DNA from: Nemophila menziesii
Taxonomy: Eukaryota > Streptophyta > Magnoliopsida > Boraginales > Hydrophyllaceae
NCBI GenBank assembly: GCA_029959085.1
Contig: JARWIR010000050.1
Location: forward strand, 434,001-498,000
Direction of reading: 5' to 3'
DNA length: 64,000 nt
Positions 35,688 through 48,638 of this stretch are shown here, piece by piece. The position numbers and the translations under genes were made by a program. The notes beneath the pieces were generated by a model. The model had not been told where the DNA came from. It did not search any database and saw nothing but the letters and a program-made list of their open reading frames with translations. Position 1 is the stretch's first letter; each line of letters opens with the position of its first letter.

Positions 35688-36897
35688 CTGCATCCAAATC
35701 TAAAAAATGTGTATGAAGAATTTTTTAAAAGGTATTAAATGGAACGATCATATTGCATTTCAACGAACATATGATCTTATTCTTATGGAAGATTTGTTTG
35801 GAAATGATTGGTACTAGACTACAAATGTTAATCACAATCTTCAAGAAGTTTACCAAGTTGAAAGTATACAGACTAACCAACCGGGTTCTGCTGTTATAAA
35901 AATCTTGTGACGTTTCTTTTGCGTATGAATGGGAGGAGGTAGGTATTTCATTAGTCTCATTGTGTCATAATAAAACATATAATTAATAATAATGTTAAGG
36001 AAATTTGGGACAAAATCTATGCTAGAGAGTGAACCTCTAGTGTTGCAAGAGGCATGCAAAATGACTAATTGTAACCAATAACGTACAACATCTATCTTCA
36101 CTGACTATTGTGAACTTATTCATAACTTTACAAATTCATCAACAACAATGTCAAACATTTGACTATTCAAGAAAAATATGCATAAATTGTATTTATGTAG
36201 ATTTTTTTATTATATTCTTTGAAGATGGATCCATCGATTGATGTTTAAGCAAAGCGTGTTATAGAAAACTTTTGGATAACAACTAGAATAATGGTAATAT
36301 TCAATTACATGTATATTTTTTATTTGGTTGATTAGAAAGAGAGAGGATATGTTAAAGTGGAAGGTTTTGATTTTAATAGTTTTGAATATATTGTAGTCAG
36401 GTGTTTCTTTTCTTATGAGTACAAAAAAACAACAAATGGTAGGAATAAAGTGGTTATTGTTTGCATAAGTGGTGGGCATAAGTGGATATTTTTGTGATAG
36501 TTAGTATTGAATTGTAGTTGTGTGGCGGTATTTTAAGTTTTTTTAATTTCTTTTAGGATGTGTTTTTAATCATTTTGGTGTAATATTCATTGTACTTTTG
36601 CAAACTATACCATGTTATTGTTCCCAATTACTAAGAAAAGATATTTGAATATTAATAAAATAATATGAATGCAAAAATAGACAAACATGTGTTTATTTTT
36701 AATAAAAAGTAAGACTATAATTACATAACCAATGTTTAATAAAATATTAGATTTGTCATTGCACCATTTTTTAAGCTTAATATTAATATTAACTAATGCC
36801 ATGGTCTCCTTTGTTGAAGTGTCATGGCCAACATCTATTTTATCTCTAATACACTTAAGCCTTAGTCACGAATTAACAAGGAGAATATTTTCCTGAA

Positions 36898-36939
<42 letters not shown>

Positions 36940-37030
36940 TTGGGTGATTAATTGATCCTCTCACTCTTAAAACTCATTATGAAGAGCTGATTATGTCAAT
37001 AAAGTTTCTTCCGGTTCCAATATGTGCAGA

Positions 37031-37790
37031 TTATCCAATCGGGGTGTTTCACAAGCCAACTATTTTAACAAGTGGATTCGAGTACCCATCTAAAAAACAC
37101 TTTATTTATTTGCACAACCACAAAACATTCATATTACACCTCCAAAATCTATTTCAATACCCTTTAATTTAATTTTATAACAAAAAACTATTAGAGAATT
37201 TGCAGGTCTAGAGAATATTTAAATGTAAAAACCCAAAGACTTTGAGGAGTTTCAATGATAAGCAACTATCTACAGTCAATTCTAATCCTTCATTGGATAT
37301 CCTTCTACACCACGATATATCTAAATTAATCAAGCTTTTTGAAGTCCTAGCAAGCGAGATCGCAGTATTGTGGGCAACCTGTTAAAATCATTGAAACAAT
37401 AATATTATGTCACAAGAAAATAAAAATATTTACCAGAATGCAATAATTCAGCCACATACCTTTGAAATCTTATTTAGTGACAGATCCTTTAGATTCTGCC
37501 CTGAAACTTCTAGAAAAGACGCAACTGCTTCATCACTGAAATGTAAAGATCATTTACGGTTGCATTAACACAAAAATAATTAAACCTAGTGATTAATTAT
37601 ACTATTTAAAATCAAGAATTGTAAAAACCTGAATCGATTGCTCCAAAGTTTGAGTGTTTCGAGTGATGTACACTTGTTGGCAAGATATTTCAAGCCCTTA
37701 TCTGTCAGATTCTCAGCATTCGAGATATTTAGCGCTCGAAGATCAACACACGTGCTCCTAATCAATTCCAAAGCATAATTTGTTAATTTC
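37031..37790 (-). pseudogene. RAD7/AMN1-like LRR pseudogene, array unit U1
   Basis: Exons 37629-37790, 37460-37535, 37223-37378 and 37031-37109. The third exon's donor is TTAAAT instead of GTAAAT, and the fourth exon's acceptor is AA instead of AG (GTGCAA). The last exon carries the +1 run and the TGA. The first exon is open (MELIRSTCVDLRALNISNAE), with Gly-to-Trp in LKLWSNRF. It cannot be correctly spliced. Confidence 0.85.
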
Positions 37791-39118
37791 CTGCATCCAA
37801 ATCTAAAAAATGTGTATGAAGAATTTTTTAAAGGTATTAAATGGAACGATCATATTGCGTTTCAACGAACATATGATCTTATACTTATGAAAGATTTGTT
37901 TGGAAATGATTGGTAATAGACTACAAATGTTAATCACAATCTTCAAGAAGCTTACCAAGTTGAAGGTATACAGACTAACCAACCGGGTTCTGCTGTTATA
38001 AAAATCTTGTGACTTTTCTTTCGCGTATGAATGGGAGGAGGTAGGTATTTCTTTAGTCTCATTGTGTCATAATAAAACATATAATTAATAATAATGTTAA
38101 GGAAATTTGGGACAAAATCTATGCTAGAGAGTGAACCTCTAGTGTTGCAAGAGGCATGCAAAATGACTAATTGTAACCAATAACGTACAACATCTATCTT
38201 CACTGTCTATTGTGAACTTATTCATAACTTTACATATCCATCAACAACAATGTCAAACATTTGAGTATTCCAGAAAAATATGCATAAATTGTATTTATGT
38301 AGATTTTTTTTCATATTCTTTGAAGATGGATCCATTGATTGATGTTTAAGCAAAGCGTGTTATAGAAATCTTTTGGATAACAACTGTAATAATGGTAATA
38401 TTCAATTACATGTATATTTTTTATTAGGTTGATTAGAAAGAGCGAGGATATATTAAAGTGTAAGGTTTTGATTTTAATAGTTTTGAATATATTGTAGTCA
38501 GGTGTTTCTTTTCTTATGAGTACAAAAAAACAACAAATGGTAGGAATAAAGTGGTTATTGTTAGCATAAGTGGTGGGCATAAGTGGATATTTTTGTGATA
38601 GTTAGTATTGAATTGTAGTTGTGTGGCGGTATTTTAAGTTTTTTTAATTTCTTTTAGGATGTGTTTTTAATCATTTTGGTGTAATATTCATTGTACTTTT
38701 GCAAACTATACCATGTTATTGTTCCCAATTACTAAGAAAAGATATTTGAATATTAATAAAATATATGAATGCAAAAATAGACATACATGTATTTATTTTT
38801 AATAAAAAGTAAGACTATAATTACATAACCAATGTTTAGAAAAATATTAGATTTGTCATTGCACCATTTTTTAAGCTTACTATTAATATTAACTAATGCC
38901 ATGGTCTCCTTTGTTGAAGTGTCATGGCCAACATCTATTTTATCACTAATACACTTAAGCCTTAGTCACGAATTAACAAGGAGAATATTTTCCTGAAAGA
39001 AGAGAGAGAGAGAGAGAGAGAGAAAAGTTGGGTGATTAATTGATCCTCTCACTCTTAAAACTCATTATGAAGAGCTGATTATGTCAATAAAGTTTCTTCC
39101 GGTTCCAATATGTGCAGA

Positions 39119-39878
39119 TTATCCAATCGGGGTGTTTCACAAACCAACTATTTTAACAAGTGGATTCGAGTACCCATCCAAAAAACACTTTGTTTATCTG
39201 TACAACCACAAAACATTCATATTACACCTCCAAAATCTATTTCAATACCCTTTAATTTAATTTTATAACAAAAAACTATTAGAGAATTTGCTGGTCTAGA
39301 GAATGTTTACCTGTGAACACCCAAAGACATTGAGGAGTTTCAATCATAAGCAACTATCTACAATCAATTCTAATCCTTCATTGGATATCCTTTTACACCA
39401 CTATATATCTAAATTAATCAAGCTTTTTAAAGTCCTAGCAAGCGAGATCGCAGTATTGTGGGCAACCTGTTAAAATCAATGAATCAATAATATTAAGTCA
39501 CAAGAAAATAAAAATATTTACCCGAATGCAATAATTCAGCCACATACCTTTGAAATCTTATTTAGTGACAGATCCTTTAGATTCGGTCCTGAAACTTCCA
39601 GAAAAGTCGCAACTGCTTCATCACTGAAATATAAAGATCATTTAGAGTTGCATTAACACAAAAATAATTAAACCTAGTGATTAATTATACTATTTAAAAT
39701 CAAGAATTGTAAAAACCTGAATCGATTGCTCCCAAGTTTGAGTGTTTCGAGTGATGTACACTTGTTGGCAAGATATTCCAAGCCCTTATCTGTCAGATTC
39801 TCAGCATTCGAGATATTTAGCGCTCGAAGATCAACACACGTGCTCCCAATCAATTCCAAAGCATTATTTGTCAATTTC
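39119..39878 (-). pseudogene. RAD7/AMN1-like LRR pseudogene, array unit U2
   Basis: Exons 39717-39878, 39548-39623, 39311-39466 and 39119-39197. The first three exons and their borders are open and splice-competent. The last has a +1 T-run and the CGA-to-TGA stop. It is the least damaged array member. The first exon is followed upstream by S-derived DNA rather than its own intron. Confidence 0.85.
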
Positions 39879-41185
39879 CTGCATCCAAATCTAAAAAATG
39901 TGTATGAAGAATTTTTTAAAGGTATTATATGGAACGATCATATTGCGTTTCAACGAACATATGATCTTATTCTTATGGAAGATTTGCTTGGAAATGATTG
40001 GTATTAGACTACAAATGTTAATCACAATCTTCAAGAAGCTGGCCAAGTTGAAAGTATACAGACTAACTAACGGGTTCTGCTGTTATAAAAATCTTGTGAC
40101 GTTTCTTTTGCGTATGTATGGGAGGAGGTAGGTATTTCATTAGTCTCATTGTGTCATAATAAAATATATAATTAATAATAATGTTAAGGAAATTTGGGAC
40201 AAAATCTATGCTAGAGAGTGAACCTCTAGTGTTGCAAGAGGCATGCAAAATGAATAATTGTAACCAATAACGTACAACATCTATCTTCACTGACTATTGT
40301 GAACTTATTCATAACTTTACAAATTCATCAACAACAATGTCAAACATTTGACTATTCAAGAAAAATATGCATAAATTGTATTTATGTAGATTTTTTTATT
40401 ATATTCTTTGAAGATGGATCCATCGATTGATGTTTAAGCAAAGCGTGTTATAGAAAACTTTTGGATAACAACTAGAATAATGGTAATATTCAATTACATG
40501 TATATTTTTTATTTGGTTGATTAGAAAGAGAGAGGATATGTTAAAGTGGAAGGTTTTGATTTTAATAGTTTTGAATATATTGTAGTCAGGTGTTTCTTTT
40601 CTTATGAGTACAAAAAAACAACAAATGGTAGGAATAAAGTGGTTATTGTTTGCATAAGTGGAGATTTTTGTGATAGTTAGTATTGAATTGTAGTTGTGTG
40701 GCGGTATTTTAAGTTTTTTTAATTTCTTTTAGGATGTGTTTTTAATCATTTTGGTGTCATATTCATTGTACTTTTGCAAACTATACCATGTTATTGTTCC
40801 CAATTACTAAGAAAAGATATTTGAATAATAATAAACTAATATGAATGCAAAAATAGACATACATGTGTTTTTTTTAATAAAAAGTAAGACTATAATTACA
40901 TAACCAATGTTTAGAAAAATATTGGATTTGTCATTGCACCATTTTTTAAGCTTAATATTAATATTAACTAATGTCATGGTCTCCTTTGTTGAAGTGTCAT
41001 GGCCAACATCTATTTTATCTCTAATACACTTAAGCCTTAGTCACAAATTAACAAGGAGAATATTTTTCTGAAAGAAAAGAGAGAGAGAGAAAAGTTGGGT
41101 GATTAATTGATCCTCTCACTCTTAAAACTCATTAGGAAGAGCTGAATATTTCGATAAAGTTTCTTCCGGTTCCAATATGTGCAGA

Positions 41186-41954
41186 TTATCCAATCGGGGT
41201 GTTTCACAAACCAACCATTTTAACAGGTGGATTCGAGTACCCATCCAAAAAACACTTTATTTATCTGCACAACCACAAAACATTCATATTACACCTCCAA
41301 AATCTATTTCAATACCATTTAATTTAATTTTATAACAAAAAACTATTAGAGAATTTGCAGGTCTAGAGAATATTTACCTGTGAACACCCAAAGACTTTGA
41401 GGAGTTTCAATGATAAGCAACTATCTACAATCAATTCTAATCCTTCATTGGATATCCTTTTACACCACTATATATCTAAATTAATCAAGCTTTTTGAAGT
41501 CCTAGCAAGCGAGATCGCAGTATTGTGGGCAACCTGTTAAAATCAATGAAACAATAATATTAAGTCACAAGAAAATAAAAATATTTACCCGAATGCAATA
41601 ATTCAGCCACATACCTTTGAAATCTTGTTTAGTTACAGATCCTTTAGATTCGGCCCTGAAACTTCCAGAAAAGCCGCAACTGCTTCATCACTGAAATGTA
41701 AAGATCATTTATAGTTGCATTAACACAAAAATAATTAAACCTATTAAACCTAGTGATTAATTATACTATTTAAAATCAAGAATTGTAAAAACCTGAATCG
41801 ATTGCTCCCAAGTTTGAGTGTTTCGAGTGATGTACACTTGTTGGCAAGATATTCCACGCCCTTATCTGTCAGATTCTCAGCATTCGAGATATTTAGTGCT
41901 GGAAGATCAACACACGTGCTCTCAATCAATTCCAAAGCATAATTTGTTAATTTC
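41186..41954 (-). pseudogene. RAD7/AMN1-like LRR pseudogene, array unit U3
   Basis: Exons 41793-41954, 41615-41690, 41378-41533 and 41186-41264. The first exon's acceptor is AC instead of AG (TTTCGTGCAT on the plus strand). The second exon has TCA-to-TAA (GATCTGTAACTA). The fourth shares the +1 run and TGA. A 10-bp tandem duplication (ATTAAACCTA) lies in the adjacent intron near 41737-41754. Confidence 0.85.
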
Positions 41955-41966
41955 GTGCATCCAAAT

Positions 41967-42841
41967 CTAAAAAATGTGTATGAAGAATTTTTTAAAGGTA
42001 TTAAATAGAACGATCATATTGCGTTTCAACGAACATATGATCTTATTCTTATGGAAGATTTGTTTGGAAATGATTGGTACTAGACTACAAATGTTAATCA
42101 CAATCTTCAAGAAGCTGACCAAGTTGAAAGTATACAGACTAACCAACCGGGTTCTGCTGTTATAAAAATCTTGTGACGTTTCTTTTGCGTATGAATGGGA
42201 GGAGGTAGGTATTTCATTAGTCTCATTGTGTCATAATAAAACGTATAATTAATAATAATGTTAAGGAAATTTGGGACAAAATCTATGCTAGAGAGTGAAC
42301 CTCTAGTGTTGCAAGAGGCATGCAAAATGACTAATTGTAACCAATAACGTACAACATCTATCTTCACTAATTATTGTGAACTTATTCATAACTTTACAAA
42401 TCCATCAACAACAATGTCAAAAGTTTGACTATTCCAGAAAAATATGCATAAATTGTATTTATGTAGATTTTTTTTCATATTCTTTGAAGATGGATCCATT
42501 GATTGATGTTTAAGCAAAGCGTGTTATAGAAATCTTTTGGATAACAACTGGAATAATGGTAATATTCAATTACATGTATATTTTTTATTAGGTTGATTAG
42601 AAAGAGCGAGGATATATTAAAGTTGAAGGTTTTGATTTTAATAGTTTTGAATATATTGTAGTCAGGTGTTTCTTTTCTTATGAGTAAAAAAAACAACAAA
42701 TGGTAGGAATAAAGTGGTTATTGTTAGCAAAAGTGGTGGGCATAAGTGGAGATTTTTGTGATAGTTAGTATTGAATTGTAGTTGTGTGGCGGTATTTTAA
42801 GTTTTTTTTTAAATTTCTTTTAGGATGTGTTTTTAATCATT
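41967..42841. repeat. Partial array unit U4 leading into copy D
   Basis: S tail and the first dimer monomer as in U1-U3. Instead of jumping to R at the monomer border it continues into the second monomer and the rest of P. The right edge of the array is therefore the original P sequence, showing that the array grew leftward of copy D. Confidence 0.85.
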
Positions 42842-43214
42842 TTGGTGTAATATTCTATTGATTGTAAATTTTTTATCAGGAAGATTAGAAAGAGCGGGGA
42901 AATATTGAAGTGGAAGGTTTTAATTTTTATAGTTTTGAATATATCGTAGTTAGGTGTTTCTTTTCTTTTGAGTAAAAAATGCAACAAATGGTAGGGTTAA
43001 AGTGGTTATTTTTGGCATAAATGATGGACATAAGTGGAGATTAGTGTGATAGTTAAGATTGAATGGTAGTTGTGTGGCGATATTTAAAGTTTTTAAAATT
43101 TTTATTTCAGGATGTGATTTTAATCATTTTGGTGTAAAATAACTAAACTGAATTTGAGTTTTGTTCAGTGTATAATCAGAAATATGTCAACTTAACTCGA
43201 TTTACCAATTTTCT

Positions 43215-43490
43215 TTAAATACATTTGAGAGCCACATTGACTTTTTTTTCATTATCATTTTGATTCAAGTAAAGTTCGATCCATAACCCATTGAGCATTG
43301 CAAAGTAATATAAGTACTAGATCAACTATCGATCTTAAGTTTATAAAGTCTAAATTTCTTTAGAAACTTTCATGGATCTGAAATCGATAGTTCTAGAGGT
43401 CTGAGTATTTAACACTTTTCGGCGCTCCTAAATATCATGAGATCTAATCTTACCCAAGTCAAAATAGCTCTCAAATGTATTAGAAAATAA
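43215..43490. mobile_element. Foldback MITE-like element, copy D
   Basis: The best-preserved arms of the family: ACATTTGAGAGCC on the left against AGCTCTCAAATGTATTAG on the right. The inner pair is AACTATCGATC / ATCGATAGTT. Confidence 0.6.
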
Positions 43491-45052
43491 AAAAATACTA
43501 ATTCCTTGGATATCCTAAAAAAGTATAAAAACTAAAAAAACATGTCGAGAAATAATCATGTTCATTTTCATTTCATTAAGGTAAAATGTCTCTACAATTA
43601 ATTATTGTAACATGGAACCAAACATGACTTCTTCCAAGACTAGAACCTTTGGTTTCACTTTCTACTAGATACCCATTTTATGTAACTACACGGGTATATA
43701 TTACAAGGGACGAACCATTACGAAGCAACACAACAATTACCATTGCTATTAATGGTACTTTTCGAGATTAGGTGATGATTTCCATCACTAAGTTTTGTGA
43801 ATGTCGTCTTGATCGGTATTATAATGTCTCACAGGTGTATTGAAAAATAAAAGGTAAAAAAATATGTGGATCTATACCTACATATTCTATCATACAAATC
43901 CACGAGAATTTAGAATATGGAAAGTCATAATTATATTAATTTTGATGTCGTTAAGGTTAAGAATTCCTATAAAAAAATTTGTAACATGAACTGGAAAAAA
44001 ATATTGATTTCTTCAAAGACTCTTAACAGTTTGCTTGATAATGAAAGAACCTCTTACTACTAGGTTCCTTTCTTCTATACATCGAAAGAAACTAACAAAA
44101 CAATGGATGTGTTTCCTTTCACCGTCAAAATACCAAAAATGCATAATCTACTCTTATCCATACATTTTCACTTCCATATGGATCAGAGCTTTTGTATACA
44201 ACTATATGATATATACCCCACATGATAACAATATACACACATCCAAGGATTGATATTAACCTTAGTCACCTAGCCAGTATTATGGCTGTAGGAGCTAGCT
44301 AGGCCTCATATGACCATATGAAAGTATAATAGTGTTGGAGCTGCAACTATACTAGGTATAAGAGGAACATGAGGAGCGAGTAACTCCATAACCTTGTGTA
44401 CTTTAATTATTTGTGTATGACGAAGATCTTCGTCAATTATAATGAAGCAATTCCTTTGATATTTAATATATGGACTGATAGTGCATTTAACTCAACATAA
44501 ATTAAGTAGGAACCTATAATCATTTTTTATTTTAGTGACATATATTACAATTTCTGAATACTTAGTTGTAAGGACCTATATTAAAATACCGAAGATATAA
44601 ATAATTAGAACTTCTTATTACAAAGAGAGAAATTTCTTACTTAACAGGCTATAAATGTTGGTAAATGTAATATATTGTGTTATATATTAGAAAGTTTGAC
44701 TAATTTAGATTATTCAGAAACTTAAAATTACATTTCGATACATTAGAGTTTAAAGTTAATAGTTATTTTTTACACTTCGTACAAATAAATAATATTTAAC
44801 GACTTCTACCAAAGATTTTTTACCTTCTAGACAATGGTCTTAGTAGTAGTCGAACCAAAGAAATATTAGAAAGTATGGGAGGAATCCTAAGGCAATCTTA
44901 TCGTGAATGATTCAATTACGTCTTGTTTCTTTCTTTTCCTGGAAATATAGGTTAGGTGATGCCAAGGCCATTCTAGAAGTTTTATTAGGTAAATCGAGTA
45001 ACTCAATATGGGGATGAGGTGTAGTTTATCTCTTCTTTCTTAGGGTTTCAGG

Positions 45053-45766
45053 TAGAGGTGAGCAAAACAAAACCAAAAAACTGAACCGATACAAAAAAAC
45101 CGCAAAAGTCGAACCGGAAAAACCAAAAACCGACAACATCGTTTGGTTCGATATTAACTTTTTCAAAAACCGAAAAATTTGGTTCGATACGGATTTTCTA
45201 TGCTAAACAAAACCGAAAAGATACAAAAACTAAGATATTCTACAATTTAATTTCTATCTGAAGAGATTATTTCAATGGGATGGACAATAAAGTAAATTTT
45301 GAAAACAAAAAAACTCATATATAACATACACCGCACCTAAAAATGTCATAATGTGCAACATATGTTTACATAATTCATTAGTCGATATATCCTAAAAGAA
45401 ACTTCTTTTATTGAAATTCGTTGAAGGTAAAGCATACATACTATTTTTTTGAAGTATACCTTCGTAATGATTTGTTTATGATTAATGCACAATATTTGAG
45501 TTCCAAAGATGCAATTCTCATACATGGGTGAATAACATGAAAATAAAACACTTAATATATGAATTTTTTAGAAAATAAAATATCTCATGTAAACGACCTT
45601 GAAAACTAAACGCATACCAAAACCGAAAATATACCAAACCGAAAACCAACAAAACGGAACCGATGAAAACAGTTCACTTCGGTACTGACGCCTCTATAAA
45701 CCAAACTATTCGCTTTCAGTTTCGGCTATGGGAAAAACCGAGCCGAACCGAACCGTGTTCACCCCA
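45053..45766. mobile_element. Non-autonomous hAT-like element, copy D
   Basis: Slightly shorter than the others, mainly from a deletion near 45600. The left end mutated to TAGAGGTG, and the right end lost bases (CACCCCAATTG). It would be immobile. Confidence 0.65.
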
Positions 45767-46024
45767 ATTGAACATTATCATCCACTCCTAGTGGGTAGAG
45801 AAGGCGTTAAACAATACATTCCGCCAATACCGACCACCACCAAATGTGTTGAAGCCTATATTCTTACTATGCCGACGGCTGCTGGGGGTAACGAGACTCC
45901 GCCGATGGTGTTGAAATATCTAGATCAATTGTTAAAGAAACTTGTCAATCAAAGGCGATATATTCCAGAACAACAAAGAAGGACACGTGTGGTATTTCTC
46001 ATACAATATAATATCATAGAATAA
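45728..46024 (+). CDS. Small unknown ORF, intact copy D
   Basis: The only copy whose frame is unbroken. From ATG 45728 the first 13 residues (MGKTEPNRTVFTP) come from the transposon end. The rest reads IEHYHPLLVGREGVKQYIPP, then KCVEAYILTMPTAAGGNETP, then MVLKYLDQLLKKLVNQRRYI and ends VFLIQYNIIE-stop. The helical, Lys/Arg/Gln-rich second half looks like real protein, but I do not recognise it. The start is accidental, so the original gene's 5' part is missing or lies left of the transposon. Confidence 0.35.
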   Translation: MGKTEPNRTVFTPIEHYHPLLVGREGVKQYIPPIPTTTKCVEAYILTMPTAAGGNETPPMVLKYLDQLLKKLVNQRRYIPEQQRRTRVVFLIQYNIIE

Positions 46025-47304
46025 ATCGAAGATACGAAACAGTAAGAGCATGTTAGTACTTAAAAAAAGTTGTGTTTCCAATTTTAAAATTAACTAATGT
46101 GCATATCAACCCATTTTAGTTTTCAACACTATCCTGGTTCCCTCTTGAGGCGTTTTTTCTAATAAAAAGAACTACAAAGACAAATTGAAATCTTTAAAAA
46201 AAAATTTAAAAGATAACTGACATAAAAAACTAGATAGAATGTGAAAAATTTCTCGTCAACCTAAAATTTTATTAAATATGGGGTTTGGCTCCTAAAAAAG
46301 TTAATAGACTGTAAAAAAAATTCCCTAACACCAATTTCGCATTGGGATCAACCAAAAGACCAACATCTCTAGCTGAAAGAGTAGCTCCTCGAGCATAAAA
46401 TACAAGCTCCTCTAGCTTTAAAGACCAACTCCTATAGCATAATAGACGAGATCTTATAGCATAAAATTTTAGCTCCTTTGGTATACAAACGATCGGCTAC
46501 TATGACATAAAATACCATCTTATATAACCTAAGAAGACCAAACCCTCTGGAAAGCCGACAACGAAATCATGATCGACCTAAATAGGCGGTCAATTGTAGA
46601 ACAACGAAATCGACGAATCTATGGTAAAATACGTCTAATGTAGCCTTAGTCTCAGAAATGAGTCTGACAAATATTTGGTTGTTAAGTCAAATTTAGCCTT
46701 GGAAATGAGAAGAACGTAGATATGGTAATTAAGTGGAACTTATCCTTGGAAAAAATACCAATTATATTGTTGGTAAGAAGGTTATCTTGAATTAAATAAT
46801 TCATTGTGTCGTTAAATATCGATATGATGACATAGTCAGCCAAAAACACCTTTTCTTGTGAAGGAGGTATCGAAAATGTTTGTGAGACCAACGTAGTCTC
46901 GACAATTAAAAAATCTTCATATGAGTAACACACTCTCAGTAATCAAAATTGTTTTGTAATACTGACAATCTCATTAATAGAAAACTTTTTATAAGACCGA
47001 CGTAGTCTCAATGATCAAAGAAGTTTTGTAAGACCGACGCAATATCAACAACCGAAGAAGTTTATTAAGACCAAAAAATTCTCGATAGTCAAATGAAATT
47101 TAGTAATACCGACAAAGCCTTGACGATAAAAGAAGCCTCGCAAGATCGAAGCCGGATAAGTAAGCAGAAATGTTATAAAAATAATAATACAAAACATATA
47201 TATACTTCTTTCTCTTTGCATGTGTCAATCAAAACAAAGTATGAAAAAGGCTCGACATCACACGAAGTTTGATTGATGCCTTGACATAAAAAAAAACTAT
47301 GAAG

Positions 47305-48638
47305 AAGCTCTGACATCAAACAAAGTCTGACAAAGACTCGACATCGAACAAAATCTGACAAATCGTTGGCATTACACATAGTCCAATGAAGCGTTGAATT
47401 CAATGAAAATTTCGATGATGCCTCGGCATACAAAAATACTAGAGAATATTTGGCAATAAAATAGCCACAAACGAGGAATTGACATATTATTTATGTTCCC
47501 CAATGAAAATGGGTATAAGAGATATAATAAGATAACAAGATAACACAAATTACTCAAAGAACAAAATGAATAAAAATTATATTAATGTAAGAGGGACAAA
47601 CTTGCAAGGAAGAAGGATAAACACACTAAACAATCTCTATTTAGAAGGAAAATAGATTTGGAAAGGGAAAGTAACAACATGGTATATCTAAATATGAGAG
47701 ACCCAAGGGCATGGGGTGAAAGGAGTAGGCCTCAACACGAAAGCATAATAGTAATTTAAGTAGTGAAGATACTCTCTATCATCCGGGAAATAACGCCGAC
47801 ACCAGCTCGCTACCCCGGTGAGTCCTTGAGAACAATTGGAAGAACTAAGAACATGAAATCCCATAAAAAATAAAAAGGTGGAAGAATTCTAGTAAACACA
47901 TAGGAAAGTTAATCAGAAAAACTTTGAATTCTCCATGAGGCCCCACAAAAGCAAACATCTTTTAAGATACAAAGAATCGACATCGAACAAAGTCTGACAA
48001 AGACTCGACATCGAACAAAATCTGACAAATCGTTGGCATTACACATAGTCCAATGAAGCATTGAATTCAATGAAAATTTCGATGATGCCTCGGCATACAA
48101 AAATACTAGAGAATATTTGGCAATAAAATAGCCACAAACGAGGAATTGACATATTATTTATGTTCCCCAATGAAAATGGGTATAAGAGATATAATAAGAT
48201 AACAAGATAACACGAGATTACTCAAAGAACAAAATGAATAAAAATTATATTAATGTAAGAGGGACAAACGTGCAAGGAAGAAGGATAAACACACTTAAAA
48301 ATCTTTATTTAGAAGGATAATAGATTTGGAAAGGGAAAATAACAACTTGGTCTATGTAAATATGAGAGACCCAAGGGCATGCGGTGAAAGGAGGAGGCCT
48401 CAACACGAAAGCATAATAGTAATTTAAGTAGTGATGATACTCTCTATCATCGGGGAAATAACACCGACACCAGCTCGCTTCCCCGGTGAGTCCTTGAGAA
48501 CAATTGGAAGAACTAAGAACATGAAATCCCATAAAAAATAAAAAGGTGGAAGAATTCTAGTAAACACTCAGGAAAGTGAATCAGAAAAACTTTGAATTCT
48601 CCATGAGGCCCCACAAAAGCAAACATCTTTTAAGATAC
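47305..48638. repeat. 667-bp tandem duplication private to copy D
   Basis: 47305-47971 and 47972-48638 repeat each other. CAAAGTCTGACAAAGACTCG recurs exactly 667 bp apart (47321 and 47988). The join is AAGATAC|AAAGAATCGACATCG. Copies A and C have one unit, so this arose after the block duplication. Confidence 0.85.

Larger units (their letters stand above)
35700..41966. repeat. 2.1-kb chimeric tandem array (three units)
   Basis: Units U1 35700-37802 (2103 bp), U2 37803-39890 (2088 bp) and U3 39891-41966 (2076 bp), then a partial U4 continuing into copy D. Each unit is S tail (about 520 bp), P head (about 365 bp, exactly one monomer of the 275-bp dimer) and R (about 1.2 kb). The S/R join reads GCATCCAAAT|CTAAAAAATG and the P/R join TAATATTCA|TTGTACTTTT. 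Both joins are the same in every unit, so the chimera formed once and then amplified. Confidence 0.95.
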
